A stretch of DNA of 64,000 nt from Nelumbo lutea. Taxonomy: Eukaryota > Streptophyta > Magnoliopsida > Proteales > Nelumbonaceae. Shown piece after piece: positions 1 to 11,645 of the stretch; the stretch's first letter is position 1, and each line of letters begins with the position of its first letter. The notes under the pieces were generated by a model, which was given only the letters and a program-made list of their open reading frames with translations, was not told the origin of the DNA and searched no databases. The stretch is from the NCBI GenBank assembly GCA_022828595.1, contig JAKGHH010000001.1:210999848-211063847 (forward strand). The letters run 5' to 3'. Both the position numbers and the translations under genes were made by a program.

Positions 1-59
1 GACTAGAATCAAGAATTGAAATTTTTCGCAAGGATAAGAATTTTTCGAGAGGGTCTGTA

Positions 60-71
60 GCTTTGATACCA
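60..71 (-). other. Primer-binding site of a copia-type element
   Basis: Read on the minus strand this is TGGTATCAAAGC, close to the initiator tRNA-Met primer site typical of plant Ty1/copia elements. It directly follows the 3' end of the adjacent LTR, so the element's internal part runs leftward out of the window. Confidence 0.6.
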
Positions 72-247
72 TGTAAGACTTAGAGATGCAGAATTGACGA
101 AGAGAATGTTATAATTCTTCATTAAAATAATCAAGTATATATAGGCAATTATTACAAGGAGCCAAAAGAGGCTGACGTGGCATTTACAAGGGAAACAACC
201 AAAACATATTCGTAATTGAATCTGTAACCGATTAACGGATAGTAACA
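72..247 (-). mobile_element. Short LTR (5' LTR of a minus-strand copia-type element)
   Basis: On the minus strand the stretch begins TGTTACT and ends CTTACA, giving the TG...CA ends of an LTR, and is followed at once by a tRNA-Met-like primer site. A TATA-like CTATATATA lies inside. At about 176 bp it is short for a copia LTR. The left boundary is fixed by the primer site; the right boundary (247) is inferred only from the TG dinucleotide. Confidence 0.5.
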
Positions 248-1490
248 AACTCATTCTCGAGAGTGGGGTTCATTGCAGCTTCATCGCATACTTGAGAGTG
301 AGGTTCATCGCAACTTCATCACAAGAGTAAAGTTCATCGCAAGTTGCGATCGCAACTTGCGTCATCTAGGTATTCTCTCTAATAAGATATCCATGCATCT
401 ATCATGTTATCTTTTACGATTTTTCTTGTTCCTAATGCTTCAACATCTCATATGGGTCATCTTCAAAATCTCGTTCTTCTTCTCACCCTCCCTTTTCAAT
501 CTAGGAATCGCCCGAGCTGCCCTATTTTAGAGGTCCTCTCAGTACTACACGAGCACCAATTTTGTCCTGATCTTCACCAAAGAAATGGAATGTGTCAGTG
601 TCCAACGTTGGGGAACTTGAACCACTTCCTCTTCTCCAGTAGCAACTTTCCCACCATATATGGCCTGGCTCAATGCCACAATGACCTCTCCTTGACTGGC
701 TGCCTCCTCTACTTTACCGAGAATCGAACTAAGCTCCCTCCCACCAACTCAACCCAAATGTTTTGATGGGTGTTTCCTCTGTTATGACACTTGCAATTTT
801 TACAACGAGTCCCTAATCCTAAACATGATACCGTGGTTTTTTGGTTCAACACTTCAACTAATGGTGATGGAGGTGAAAATCACAGTCTTTTCGATATACG
901 CCTTGGCGCAATGTTGGAAGACGTTGAGCAAAAATGGATGTAGGCATTGTTTGCAAAAGGCAGGGAGCGTGATTAATTCACAACAGGAGAGAGGTGTTCG
1001 ACAAGTTTGAGGTTTTTTCCAAGTTCCAAATATGATTATTTATGTAAAATTTGATGCAAAATGAATTACAAAAAGGTATAATTGATATTTAAAAAATGAT
1101 GCTTTAATTTAACTTTTTCCATTTAGAATGGAGGTTTTTGTCAAAATATTTAAAAATTCAGAAGAGATATTTGTTAAAATGATACTAAAGGGAAGGTTTT
1201 ATGATTGTTAGAAACTTTAGGAGAAGTTTTTATATTTTACCCAATATAAATTTTTACCCTTAATAAAAATTACAGAAAATTATACATCAAGTGGCAGTTG
1301 AAGCTGGGTATATTTGGATCTTTACCTGAACTCCTGGAACGATTTATGAGACTTTTTTATTATAATTTCTTTGTCAAATTATGCAAAGAAAGTAAACAAT
1401 TAATTGGATAGAGAAAGGCCACCTAATTGGGTCAAGCGATGAATAGGGCAACCTGACATTCGCCTCACCCAATAATCAATTCAAATCCTT
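248..1490. other. Non-genic stretch with possible decayed gag fragment
   Basis: No intact gene is visible. Around 270-360 the motif GTTCATCGCAAC recurs in short imperfect repeats. On the minus strand around 740-820 a short C-x2-C zinc-knuckle-like string (CKNCKCHNRG) hints at a ruined retrotransposon gag, but this is weak. 1020-1490 is AT-rich with nothing recognisable. Confidence 0.3.
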
Positions 1491-2095
1491 GAATACCTGA
1501 AATTGGATTTGCTCTTGCCATTAGGATCCTCTTCAATTTTTCCATATCAAGCCTAGGCAAGCCAAGCGGCACCAGAATCCCTTATTCTCCTTTGTTATTC
1601 CTACACTGTATGTGGAAGCTTCCATACCCAACAATAGCGGGTCCACCGTATATGGCCTTCCCCCACCCGAAATCCACCTCTCTAAACCCGACACATGTTG
1701 CATTTGATACGATGTATGCGCATCCCACTAACATAAGTTTGGGCCGTCCCCTGATCACCATCAGATCTGCCATGGATCATGTACTCATATGTGACTTCAG
1801 ACTTTGCCTTCTTCGCCAATCCCAATGCATACTCCAAAGGATTTTGGCACAGTTTCTGAGGACTGTGCCTTTGAGAGTGCCACAGGGACGGCACATGCAC
1901 TGCCGTAGAATCCTACGCGTAAGGGTGGACGGTTCATGTCGCGCGCGTTGACAGTGACGAGTAAATGGGCCATCTCATTCGGATCTGGGTTGAGTGCGAT
2001 GGTGCGGCATCACCAAATGCATGCAGTTAGCAGCTCAAATGTGGTGGAGCTCATGCGGAGATGCAGAGACAAGTGCTTGCGGAGAGCTGATACTT
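1491..2095 (-). pseudogene. BAHD acyltransferase pseudogene, C-terminal half
   Basis: Minus-strand translation in shifting frames matches the C-terminal half of a BAHD acyltransferase of the benzyl-alcohol benzoyltransferase/HSR201 type. It starts at an ALRKHLSLHLR-like segment (about 2095), passes through FELLTACIW and VNARD, reaches the conserved DFGWG structural motif (about 1675), and ends with a GILVPLGLP-like tail. It is broken by a stop just after the ELLTACIW segment, at least two frameshifts (around 1860 and 1780) and a stop after NNKGE (about 1582). BAHD enzymes transfer acyl groups from CoA thioesters in the cytosol; this copy cannot. The matching HxxxD half lies next to it on the opposite strand, which implies an internal inversion. 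Confidence 0.8.
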
Positions 2096-2427
2096 TCCAT
2101 TTAATGCTTCCTTTTTTCTTTTATCTGGTCAATGTAGGTGACCCGTCTGAAATGTGGTGGGTTCATCTTTGCCATCCGGTTGAACCACACCATGAGTGAT
2201 GCGTCCGGTCTGATCCAATTCATGACAGCCCTTGGCGAGATGGCAAGAGGTGCACATGCCCCATCAGTGCGACCCGTATGGCAAAGGGAGCAGCTAAATG
2301 TCCGTGACCCGCCCCATGTGTCGTGCGTGCATCACGAGTTCGATGAGGTCAAAGATGCAAACCAAACAACACTCACCCCCTTACCGACCTAATTGAACGA
2401 TCCTTCTTCTTTGGCCTAAAAGCAATA
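2096..2427 (+). pseudogene. BAHD acyltransferase pseudogene, inverted HxxxD segment
   Basis: Plus-strand sequence holds an intron 3' end (pyrimidine-rich tract, acceptor AG at about 2132-2133) followed by the start of BAHD exon 2: [21 protein letters not shown], containing the catalytic HxxxD motif as HTMSD. It continues through [14 protein letters not shown] and, after a frameshift near 2390, to a SFFFGLKAI segment that stops at about 2427. In an intact gene the next residues would be the SALRKH block, which is found instead at 2095 on the minus strand. The two pieces therefore abut at complementary points. Exon 1 was not found to the right. Confidence 0.8.
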
Positions 2428-3119
2428 ATGGTTGTTCTTAAGGTTTAAATTATAAAAAATGCAAGATGTACTGAAAATACAATTTGAAAATACAATTTTA
2501 AGAGATGTATCATGATACATTTTGGATACATATGGATACGGATGAAAAATTAAGATACGTATAAATATATAGAAAATTCAAATAAATCTAAAAATTGAAA
2601 TATAATTAGTAACCATTGAAAAAATGATGAGATAATTAAAATGTGAATGTCAGCTTTCAAAAAACCAATATAATTAATTTTACTATTTATTAGTATATAA
2701 ATTTTAATAATTAATTCTAACATTTATTAATAAACACTTGTCACTCATTAAGAAAAGTGAAAATTTACTTAAAATTACAAATACATATAATTGTAGCAAA
2801 CAAATTGAATATTGTTATAGCTGAATTTTGAATTTTTTACAAATTGAATAATTAATGAAAGAGAAATTAGACTTAAATATAGTGTAACGACATTAATGAG
2901 AGATCCAAAACAACCCGATATGAGCCCGTATCTATTGATATGGTTGTTCCTTTATCTTCCTATAATGATTGTTTTCTAAGATTTAGTGTTTAATTAACCA
3001 TCTTTTGTCTTGTTTTTATAAATTTTTTTATTCTAAAATCTAAAATAATGGAGGGCCATTCTTTCATAGAAACAACAAAGATATATTAAAGCAAACCAAA
3101 AGAGCAATAAAAACAAGCA
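2428..3119. other. AT-rich non-genic stretch
   Basis: Very AT-rich DNA with short direct repeats (for example AATACAATTT around 2478-2500). If the BAHD pseudogene was originally on the minus strand, its first exon should lie here or beyond, but no BAHD N-terminal signature could be read. Confidence 0.3.
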
Positions 3120-3500
3120 TTAAGGTCTAATTAAGTCTTGGTTGGCCAAACTTGGATCCACATAAGTGGTCCATTGACGAACAACCCAGCCTCTTTTAGA
3201 CCTCATTTAGCCACTAAGTGGGCTAGTTTGTTACCAAGTCTATTTACATGTACAAAATGAATGGAAAAGCCTTTTAGTATATATAATTATGCATAGAAAA
3301 TTTGCATCCAAAGCCAAGTCAAATTTCTTAGAGTTCAGCGCTTGCACTAGAGTCAAGTAGTCTGATTCCACTATAATAGTCTCATTGTCAAAATGATTCA
3401 GAATTTCCAAACTGTTAAGAATTGTCATTGCTTCTGCTTGGATGGGGGAGGAAGTCGTAGTTTTACCAAAATGATGAGGGGGGGTTTGTCCCTCCAGTGA
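3120..3500 (-). pseudogene. LINE-derived RNase H domain, C-terminal piece
   Basis: Minus-strand translation gives SSPIQAEAMTILNSLEI, then an ESDYLTLVQALN segment and finally VNRLGNKLAHLVAK, the order seen in the plant RVT_3/RNase H domain that ends non-LTR retrotransposons. The acidic residue of IQAEA and the D of ESD are present. A stop follows LAHLVAK. The N-terminal part of the same domain lies at 4800-4925 on the same strand, so about 1.2 kb was inserted into the domain. A decayed LINE 3' end is the best reading. Confidence 0.75.
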
Positions 3501-3835
3501 CATTGTGACACCTGGCACCTCATGCCAATTAAGTGCAGCCCCTTGACATCTAGACAGCTCGAGCTCGCCATAGGCAGCTCACCACTAGGCACCTTGCCAT
3601 TATGCAGCACTTACAGGCAGCTCGCCATCATGTAGCACTCACAAGCAACTCATCACTAAGCAGCTCGCCACCATGCAACACTTCACAAGCAACTTGACAC
3701 CATGCAACACATGGGCAGCTCGCCACTAGGTAGCTCGCCATCATGTAGTCTGGCAACTCAGAACAACTAGGTGACACCCGAGACCACTTTGACAACAACT
3801 TGCCTTTGCAAAAATGGTGGTGTCCCACTAGCGCG

Positions 3836-3965
3836 GCCTGGCACGAGCTGGCAACTTGGCCCTGGCATGAGCTAGCAGCTTGGCCTTGGCACGAGCTGGC
3901 AACCTGGCTTTGACGCGAGATGGCGACCTGGCCTAAGCACCGACTTGGCAACCTGGCACAGGCGC
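3836..3965. repeat. Degenerate tandem repeat, unit about 27-30 bp
   Basis: Four to five imperfect copies of a unit like CCTGGCACGAGCTGGCAACT follow one another inside the GC-rich insertion. Confidence 0.65.
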
Positions 3966-4516
3966 CAACCTGACAACTTCGAGGAACTCACCACCGTACC
4001 CCACATTTTACAGGATTATGACTTGTAACGACTATATTAGCTCACCCACTTCCCAGTTCTGATGGAAGGGACTGTTTTATCGTTTGATGGCTTTTCACCC
4101 ACCTAACACGCAAGCCAGTCCCATCACAACCGAGATCCAGGAACTGCTCCACCTAACCCATGAGGACTCCAGTATATAAAGACCTCACCACACCCCCCCC
4201 CCCGCCCAGGGGTAGGAGATGATGCGAAAAGGGATGGGTAACCTCTGCTCTCTAGCTTTCTCATTCTCTTATCATCTTCAAGCTCTCTCTACTACTATAC
4301 TGCGCTAACTTAGCCATTAGAGTGACCTCACCAGGGTAAACACCCCCGGGTTCTCTGATTTAGTTCTCGCAGGTCCCCCAGCTCCCGCTGCTTACAAAGA
4401 TGAGCAGATCACCGCCAACAAGGAGTAGCCAGTTCAGTTCCCGTCGTTACTGGCAGCCAGATCACTTCTCGCTGGTAGCAGTCGGGATGCACTACACTAG
4501 GGAGCTCGTCATCATG

Positions 4517-4690
4517 GTGGCTCACCTCCAGGCAGCTCATCAAGGTAGCTCACCTCCAGGCAACTCATCATGGTGGCTCACCTCCAAGCAGCTCATCAAG
4601 GTAGCTCACCTCCAGGCAGCTCATCAAGGTAGCTCACCTCCTAGCAACTCATCAAGGTAGCTCACCACCAGGTAGTTCGCCACCAGGGAG
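4517..4690. repeat. Tandem repeat, unit about 28-30 bp
   Basis: About six copies of a unit built on CAGGCAGCTCATCAAGGTAG followed by CTCACCTC, with small substitutions (AGCAACTCATCATGGTGG variants). It sits at the right end of the insertion that splits the LINE. Confidence 0.75.
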
Positions 4691-4725
4691 CTCCACTTCA
4701 TCCTCTGAGTTGCTTGGAGGATGAC

Positions 4726-5640
4726 GAGGTACGCCAAAAAATTGATACATCATGAAAAAAGATTGGCATGTGACCGAAAACGGTAACATCACAAAAGATG
4801 AAGACAATTCCTGCGGAGTCTCTTAATACAACACCAAAGCCCGAGTAATCTGGATTCAAAAAGCTACCATCAGTATTTAGTTTCAACTGTCCTAGTTCTG
4901 GAGCTTCCCAAAAAAGATTCGGCACTAGTCTATGATTTCAAGGCAGATGAGAAGAATTTTGCAATTCTACTCGAGAAATCTTCAACTTCTCTTTCCACAT
5001 CCTACGAATCACAATGAGAGTAGATCTTGGATCTGGATTAGTATTTTCAAAAACCTTTAAATTTCTACACTTCCAAATATTCCACAAAATCTGAAAAGAA
5101 AATTCTATCATATCATTCTTCGTATCAATTTCTTTCATGCACATATCTAGCCAATTGGATATTCATTGCTTGAAAGAACTAAAACCATTTTCTCTCATTA
5201 TCCTGAAGCTGTAATGACAGCCAAACCACACTACTTGAGCATGATCACACTCAAATAAGCAATGCATTAAAGACTCGGTCTGTTGATGACATATTGGGCA
5301 AATATCATCTGATGCAACAGCATTTAAACAACATTTCCAAATGATTTTTTTTTTTTTTTTATCTTTGGGTCAATTTTTGCTTAACATAATTCAGACCACT
5401 GACCTTTTCTCAAGCCTCCGTTAGCAGTATTACTCTCCTTGTTGTTGTGGTTTTCACTACTAATGGTATTCATGGCAAAATATCCTGACTTTATAGTGTA
5501 CTGCCCACTTGGATGAAGAACCCATCTAAGCTTGTCTTCCCAAGAGCCCACTATCAGATTTATACTTGGGATATTTCTTTCTGTGTTCCCCAAAGTCTTT
5601 TTTAACCTGGCGCTGATCAAGCCTTTTGTCGAGTATATAT
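4726..5640 (-). pseudogene. LINE pseudogene: zinc-binding RT region plus start of RNase H
   Basis: Reading leftward on the minus strand: a DKLRWVLHPSGQYTIKSGY segment (zf-RVT start, about 5530-5470), then a cysteine/histidine block with ICPICHQQTESLMHCLFEC (about 5300-5240), then a linker with FQILWNIWKCRN (about 5080), and WEAPELGQLKLNTDGSF with the RNase H catalytic D of NTDGS (about 4900-4850). This is the order of the 3' end of plant non-LTR elements. A T-rich run at about 5343-5362 and several frame changes break it; the reverse transcriptase core is not visible upstream. The rest of the RNase H domain lies at 3120-3500. Confidence 0.75.
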
Positions 5641-5987
5641 ATTCAACTTTGATTTGGGAAACACAACCATCTTTGTTTGTTCATCATTGTATTGGCAACA
5701 TGGTTTTGTTCTCCCTCTCTCTCATATTGGGTATTGTTTATCTGCTTCAAAATTACTAATGCCTAAACATTTAATAAAAGAAAAGATGTTGACCCATGGA
5801 AATAGAAGTCTTTTTTTGTTTTGTTTTTTTTTTTTATCTTACTTCCTTTGCTTTCTAAATTGATGATTTTGTTTCAACATGTACTTTGGTGATAAAATTA
5901 AGGATTGAGATCAAGAGTTAAGACAAATGTCTTGGAGGAGAAGGTGATAGTTTGTAACATGCTATATATGTTATGGTGGTGAATTAT
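5641..5987. other. Non-genic stretch
   Basis: No gene or clear repeat. T-rich tracts at about 5811-5836. Confidence 0.3.
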
Positions 5988-6102
5988 GGCTATGTTTGGT
6001 TTGAAAGAGAAAAAAGGGAAAGGAAAACCCATACAAGGTTTGTAAAGATTTTCTTGTCTTTCCCTTCCTTTCCCTACTTTTTCCTTCAAATCAAACACAG
6101 CC
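5988..6102. mobile_element. Small foldback MITE (Tourist-like)
   Basis: Ends GGCTATGTTTGGTTTGAA and, in reverse complement, GGCTGTGTTTGATTTGAA, with GGGAAAGG purine arms continuing the pairing, so the 115-bp unit folds on itself. Flanking triplets are TAT and TAA, compatible with a decayed 3-bp TWA target site of PIF/Harbinger MITEs. Confidence 0.55.
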
Positions 6103-8262
6103 TAAAGGATGACTTCTTTCCATGGATTTTTTTATCATATCCAGATATGGATTCTCCACATTAAGTCCTCAACAAGATAATTCCACTAAATATATACTTA
6201 GCAAAAAAAAAACTATAAAAAAAGACTAAAAGCATAAACATTTAATAAGAATCTAGACAGTCTAATTTTCTTTCCTTCATGGTAAATACCTTAATTGGCC
6301 ATATCTCAACAATGATGAATCAATTTTCATACGGATTGTGTATATGGAAAACTATTATTGTTTTTGGAAAAAGAAAAGAAAAGAGTTATTTTTATGCCCA
6401 AATTATGATATTTATTTGCTCTTTCTTTACATCTCTTAATATTGTCTATTCTCAAAGTAAATTGTCATAAATTTCACTAGGTTTCATTAAAGCTAGATCT
6501 AATTTTTTGTTTCCTAATTAAGGTCGATATTTGTTGGCAGTCATAGACTGCTGGATAATTTTTTTTTACTTGAAAAAAAAAATTAACCATCGATAGGTCT
6601 TTTTCTTTAAGTCAATACCATCTATGGTGACATTTAAATGGGTTTTTGGGTGGTGAAAAATGGTCTTTTAAGAAATGTTGATTTTTTATGGCATTTAATA
6701 AACATTTTAAAAAGACACCTTTAGCAAAGTCTAATAAATATCACCAAATGTCTTATAAATGTTGTAAAATTTTCGTTTAAACTAATAATTCAATCCTATG
6801 TATTTTGATGATAACAAATTCATTGAGAGTATTAATGCTTATTTTGGACACAAGCATAGAACTATATCAAATAACTCCCTCATAAGGACTATCCAAGGAT
6901 TGCAAATCTACTCTTTTTAACAAGAGTAAAGAAAAGAAGTCAAGTTCCAAAGATTACAAAGTGTTTTACTTTCATTAGTGACTTGATGTAGATTTCATGA
7001 CAAGATGCACTACATGGGCTAAACTCTAATATATTTCGATTTTACCACAATCTTAAAGAACATAGTTAAGTTAAAAAAAAATGTTCTTAGGCTCTTTTCA
7101 AACTCAATGTTAGACTTAGCTATGAAAAATTTAAGTATGAAAGCCTAAGGAGTTGGCTCTCAAACCATAAGAGTTGTGTACCCAATATTCTAAGGTTAGG
7201 ACATAATAGTCGATTACCCACAAAGCAGTAGTAAATCATCTGAGACAATCAAAACTAGTGTTACTTTAGTAATTGACTACCAGGTAGTAGTTGAGCACTT
7301 AAAACTTTTACAAATATCAAAACTACCCTTCTAAAGAAGACATTGTTCATTGTCTTCTACCTTGATATTGAACCAAAACAGAGCAGAGAAATTGTTCCTG
7401 CTCCGCAACGGCAGGATGCACCAGCATGTGAGAATGGGACGTTATTTACAGAAATGGACAGGATGGTGATGGTTAGATGTGGGTCCCACTTGAAGCAATG
7501 GTACTACCTGTCTGACAGTATGGTCTACTCGTTTTTAAGCCTCTCTACTTCCTTCCGCCTCTCTGTTCTCATCTTTCTCTCAAGAGCCCTCACGATCTTG
7601 AGAGGCAAACTACAGTCTGGTCTCACGCTCTCCACTTCCTTTCAAACTATAGTGATCAATTACACAAGATATTGATAAACCAATCAATGTTAAGCCCATT
7701 TCCAAATGGCATAAGCTAGACGGTTGTACAAAAAATATGTAGGTAAGGACAATCAACGAACAGTCTATCTGGAGTCTCAAAACTCTGGATTAAGCAAATT
7801 TATCTGATATCCCAGTCACAGTTGAACTCATTTTTGTTTCTCTTAACCTTCAAGAAATGGAATTGATGTTGATCTTATGGGTTCAAAAATCGTGGAAAAC
7901 TAAAATTAACAGATTTGTCAAGTCTACCAGACAGTTAGACACCTCCTAAGAATGTCAAGCCCCCTGATGACAATTGAATCTAATTATTTGAATGATCTAA
8001 AGAATTTGAGGTTCTGGAATCAGTAGAAAGAAAATCTGGGACCAATAAATAGTAATTAATCACGTGGAAACACAGAACACCTAGTTGATGCAGCCAACCA
8101 AAACCACTCGATTAAAACTTAGTATAGTATCCATTGGGAACTCAATTTTCCTAAACTTTCATTTCGAATAGTCAAGGGGCCTAAGAACTTAGACACCAAA
8201 TTCGTTTGTTCATTAAATTCGTCGAAGTTACTTTCATTTCCCTCTATATCAAAATACAGTAA
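6103..8262. other. Non-genic stretch
   Basis: AT-rich intergenic DNA. Short open frames occur (for example 7343-7675) but have no recognisable domain. Nothing else could be supported. Confidence 0.35.
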
Positions 8263-8444
8263 GGCTTAGTTTAGAAGGATTATAAGTGCAAATATATAGA
8301 GTGCAAAACCTTATATTTTGTATGTATTTATATTTAGAAACAGTACAAATGCAAATATGTACAGTATAAATACATATAAAACAATATAAAATATAAAGTT
8401 TTACACTCTATATATTTGCATTTATACTCCTTTCAAACTCAGCC
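8263..8444. mobile_element. Tourist-like MITE, copy 1
   Basis: Arms beginning GGCTTAGTTTAGAAGGA and, from the other end, GGCTGAGTTTGAAAGGA pair over more than 60 bp, including TGCAAATATATAGAGTG in both. Flanks are TAA/TAT. A related copy lies at 51361-51478 with an exact TTA duplication, supporting a PIF/Harbinger origin. Confidence 0.7.
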
Positions 8445-9040
8445 TATGGGATAAAAAGTTCTTAATAACGTCATAAAAGGATAAAACCATGTAGGGATTT
8501 TATTGACAGTGAAATCCCAGTTCAGATTACCCAATAAAATTAAGCTTCAAGTATTAAAAAAATATAAAATGATAAAAACCAGAAATGAAATAGGAAAAAT
8601 CCTCTTAGGTTAGGTGTACCTTAGCAATCTTGATCTCGTCCTCAAGCTCGTGAAACCTATAGTTTAATCTTCCAAATCTGTTTAAATTCTATTGATCCTC
8701 TCATGTCACTTCCGTGTCCTATCCTCCACCCTTTAAGGTTGAAATTATTCCGGAAATTCCAGACCCATGAAGAACATATAAAGAAAGCAAAACAAGGAAA
8801 GACAAAATAGGAAGAAAAGAAGACCAGGAACGAAAGGTTTATGAGTATTGGAAATATATGTGCAGAAATATGGCTGTAACATAGATGAAACAAAGAAGAA
8901 AGCAAAACCAAACTCTAGGAAATGAAATAGCAATCTGATAAAGAACTGAATTAAAATTTATCGGTGTAGTTGAGTCACGACAAGTGTCCATTCTCCTTAA
9001 AACCAATTCTACCATCTCTCAGAGTATTCCCGTTGGTACA
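8445..9040. other. Non-genic stretch
   Basis: No gene seen. Short open frames on the minus strand (8657-8933) are hydrophobic low-complexity translations without a family signature. Confidence 0.3.
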
Positions 9041-9722
9041 AAAGGATACTGATAGTTGGCCTCTAGGATACAACAGCTCTCAACCTTGGCATTGTATTCA
9101 CCCACAATCCAAAGCAATGAACTAAGACGTTATGTGCGCCCAGAAAATGAAGAAAACACTCAGTGGGGGAGAGCAAAAGATGCATATAGAGGGAGAGAGC
9201 AAGCACACTCTTACAAGGCTAAAGATCACCGCTATATATTCGTAGATGTCTTGGCTACTAAGAAAACAACTCCCACCAACTTTGGAAGTTATCCCACACA
9301 ATAAAAGAGTGGGCAGGTACAAAGTGAACGTTCAGAAAACGAACTCTTGGTTAAAACATTAAATCCTTGCCGTAAAGACAAAGCAAAATGGAAATAAATA
9401 AAGATAAGGCAAGGGCCTTGGATCTATCCGTGTGGCATAGAATGTCATGGCATGGTTCAGTGGGCGGGTGTCCACGTGCAATCCAGTCCGGCCCAGTGCA
9501 TGCATGCGTGCGGTGGTTCTAGTTCAGGTGCACTCTCTCCACAAGCCTCAAAAACAAATCCAAAAGCAAGAGATAGTAAATAAATTTTAGAGGAGTGCTC
9601 TTCCTAGTTTGTGTGTGACTCAGGTCCAAATGCAAACAAGATAGAAAAGACAAAAGGTCAAAAAGCAACAACCAAGGCAATAATTTTAATCAGACAAAAA
9701 CCAAGAAAGGATACCAACAATC
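9041..9722 (-). mobile_element. Probable 3' LTR of decayed copia element
   Basis: At 9722 on the minus strand a purine-rich tract (TTTGGGGGAT) runs directly into TGTTGGTATCC, the usual polypurine-tract/LTR junction. The LTR would extend to the left for about 0.65 kb. Its far end is not certain; 9041 is a guess near a TG-bearing site. The copia pol remnant that belongs to it is at 10285-11645. Confidence 0.45.
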
Positions 9723-10284
9723 CCCCAAATGATTCAAATTAAAACGAATTTGGCACACTTCAAGAAGCAAAAACGAATTAGTGGCGATGTCTTATGGACT
9801 TGAATCGATACCTAGTGCTTGTTAGGCATGTGCTACTAAAATTTGGTGAAACTAAATCTTGAACCAAATTCCTTTTATTGTAACCTGGATGCACTTTCAG
9901 TACACATCTTGCTCTCTATAACAACTAGTTCTCACGGGTTGGTACATTTCGGTCATGCACCCATACTTGGATTTTCATGAGTGCTCTAGAGAACAAAGCC
10001 CTTGTTCTCATAAGAGGTGGCCCCACCTCCACACTCGTATAGGTGATTCATCAAGTGTGTACGGAAACTACTCACATCACCCATAAGGGCTATGAATTCA
10101 TTAAGAGTAAGTTACTCAACCTCCTTACATTGTAGTTAGCATTATGTACAGCATAGGGATGGGCACTCTCCATATAATATGATAGTGTTCTACCAACTTA
10201 TAGTGACTTGTTATTAACCATTGAACCTTTTTCATGGGATCTCCAATCACAGAGGTTGGATTGCCACCACTACTTGTTTAATTT

Positions 10285-11645
10285 ATGGGCTTTTAATCCA
10301 TCCCCCCGGATGTATATAAGACTAAATTTCTAGTCAATTCCTTAGTCAAAGGATCTGCTAAATTTTTCTCTAATCTCACAAATTCAAGTGTGATCACACT
10401 AATCTCTTATTAGTCTTTTTACTATGTTTTGTCGTAGGTGATTATGTCGGCTCTTCCCACTGTAGCTACTATTTTTGACTCAGGCAATTACCACTTGGCT
10501 GTTACAATGCAAGGAAACAAATGGGATTGGTTTTGTCCACAGAGGTAAGTCAATCAATAGATTACGAAGCCATTGGGCCTTTGCACCGTATTGTTCTAAA
10601 GCAATGAATTTAGATTCCAGTGTTACCTTTGCAATAGAGGTTTGTTTTATGGACTTCCATGAAATGGCTCCACCACCTAAAGTAAATACATACCCACTAG
10701 TGGATTTCGTCCATCTAAAAATGACATCTAGTTTGCATCACAATAGCCTTTTAACACAGTTGGATATCCATTAAAATGCAATCCAAAGTTAATAGTACCT
10801 TTTAGTTACCTCAAAATTCTAATTAATGTGTTCCAATGCTCTTGTTCCGTATTATGAATATATCTACTTAGTTTCCCAACAGCAAATGTAATATCCAGAT
10901 GTGTATAGTTCATTAAGAATATTAAACTACCTATGATTCTAACATACGAATGTTGAGAAACAACATCACTAGTATTTTTCTATAATCTAACACTATAAAG
11001 TGTTCTTAATGGCACACAATCAAACTGATTAAATTTCTCTAACACTCTTTCAACATAATGAGATTGTGTTAATGTCAAGCCATTGGGATTTTTATTAATT
11101 TTTATTCCAAGGATTATGTCTGCTTCTCTCATATCTTTCATATCAAAGTTAGATGACAGAAATTTCTTTGTGCTGTTAATTACTTGTAAATTCATGTTCA
11201 GAATTAACATGTCATCCACATACAAGCATATTATTATTCCTGAATTTTCATTGAATTTGTTGTATACACAACTATCTGCATTATTTACTACAAACCCATT
11301 ATTTTATTAAAACACCGTTGAATTTTTCATTCCATTGTTTATGAGTTTATTTAAGTCTATATATAATGATGTAACTAGTTTGCAAACTTTATCCTCTTGC
11401 CCCGGACCACTAAATCCTTCAGGCTGATCCATATATATTTCTTCTTGTAAATCCCCATTAAGGAAGGCGATTTTTACATCCGTTTGATGTATAATCAATT
11501 TATATATAGATGCTATGGCAAATAGAACCCTAATGGTTGTTAATTTTGTTATCAAAGAGTGGGTGTCAAAATAGTCTACACCCTCTTTTTGTTTGTAACC
11601 CTTTGCTATCAGTTTTGCCTTAAACTTATCTATGATTCAATTTGC
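10285..11645 (-). pseudogene. Ty1/copia pol remnant (reverse transcriptase and RNase H)
   Basis: Minus-strand translation reads, in several frames: KAKLIAKGYKQKEGVDYFDT, then DVKIAFLNGDLQEEIYMDQP (RT, about 11480-11410), the YVDDM catalytic box (about 11220), LSRYIHNTEQEHWNTLIRIL, then an RNase H segment with GYCDANW, and NLADPLTKEL close to 10330. This is the RT to RNase H order of copia polyproteins. Several stops, a gap in RT around 11230-11310, and absence of integrase, protease and gag show a truncated dead copy. The left part up to 9722 is its 3' non-coding region. Confidence 0.85.

Larger units (their letters stand above)
3501..4725 (+). mobile_element. GC-rich insertion splitting a LINE RNase H domain (LTR-like)
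   Basis: GC-richer than its surroundings and rich in AGCTC-containing tandem repeats. It has a TATATAAAG promoter-like box at about 4174, a C11-type homopolymer near 4192-4203, and a stretch around 4390-4440 (GCCAACAAGGAG then CCAGTT) that resembles the end of the gypsy-type LTR at 35057-35976 in this window. I infer an LTR or LTR plus partial internal region of the same broad family. Exact ends and target-site duplication could not be fixed; no coding sequence is recognisable. Confidence 0.45.

Noticed and set aside
7343..7675. 110-codon plus-strand open frame
   Set aside because: No domain or homologue recognised; no supporting splice or promoter signal.
10475..10774. 99-codon plus-strand open frame
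   Set aside because: It is the opposite-strand shadow of the copia RNase H region, which reads with domain motifs on the minus strand.
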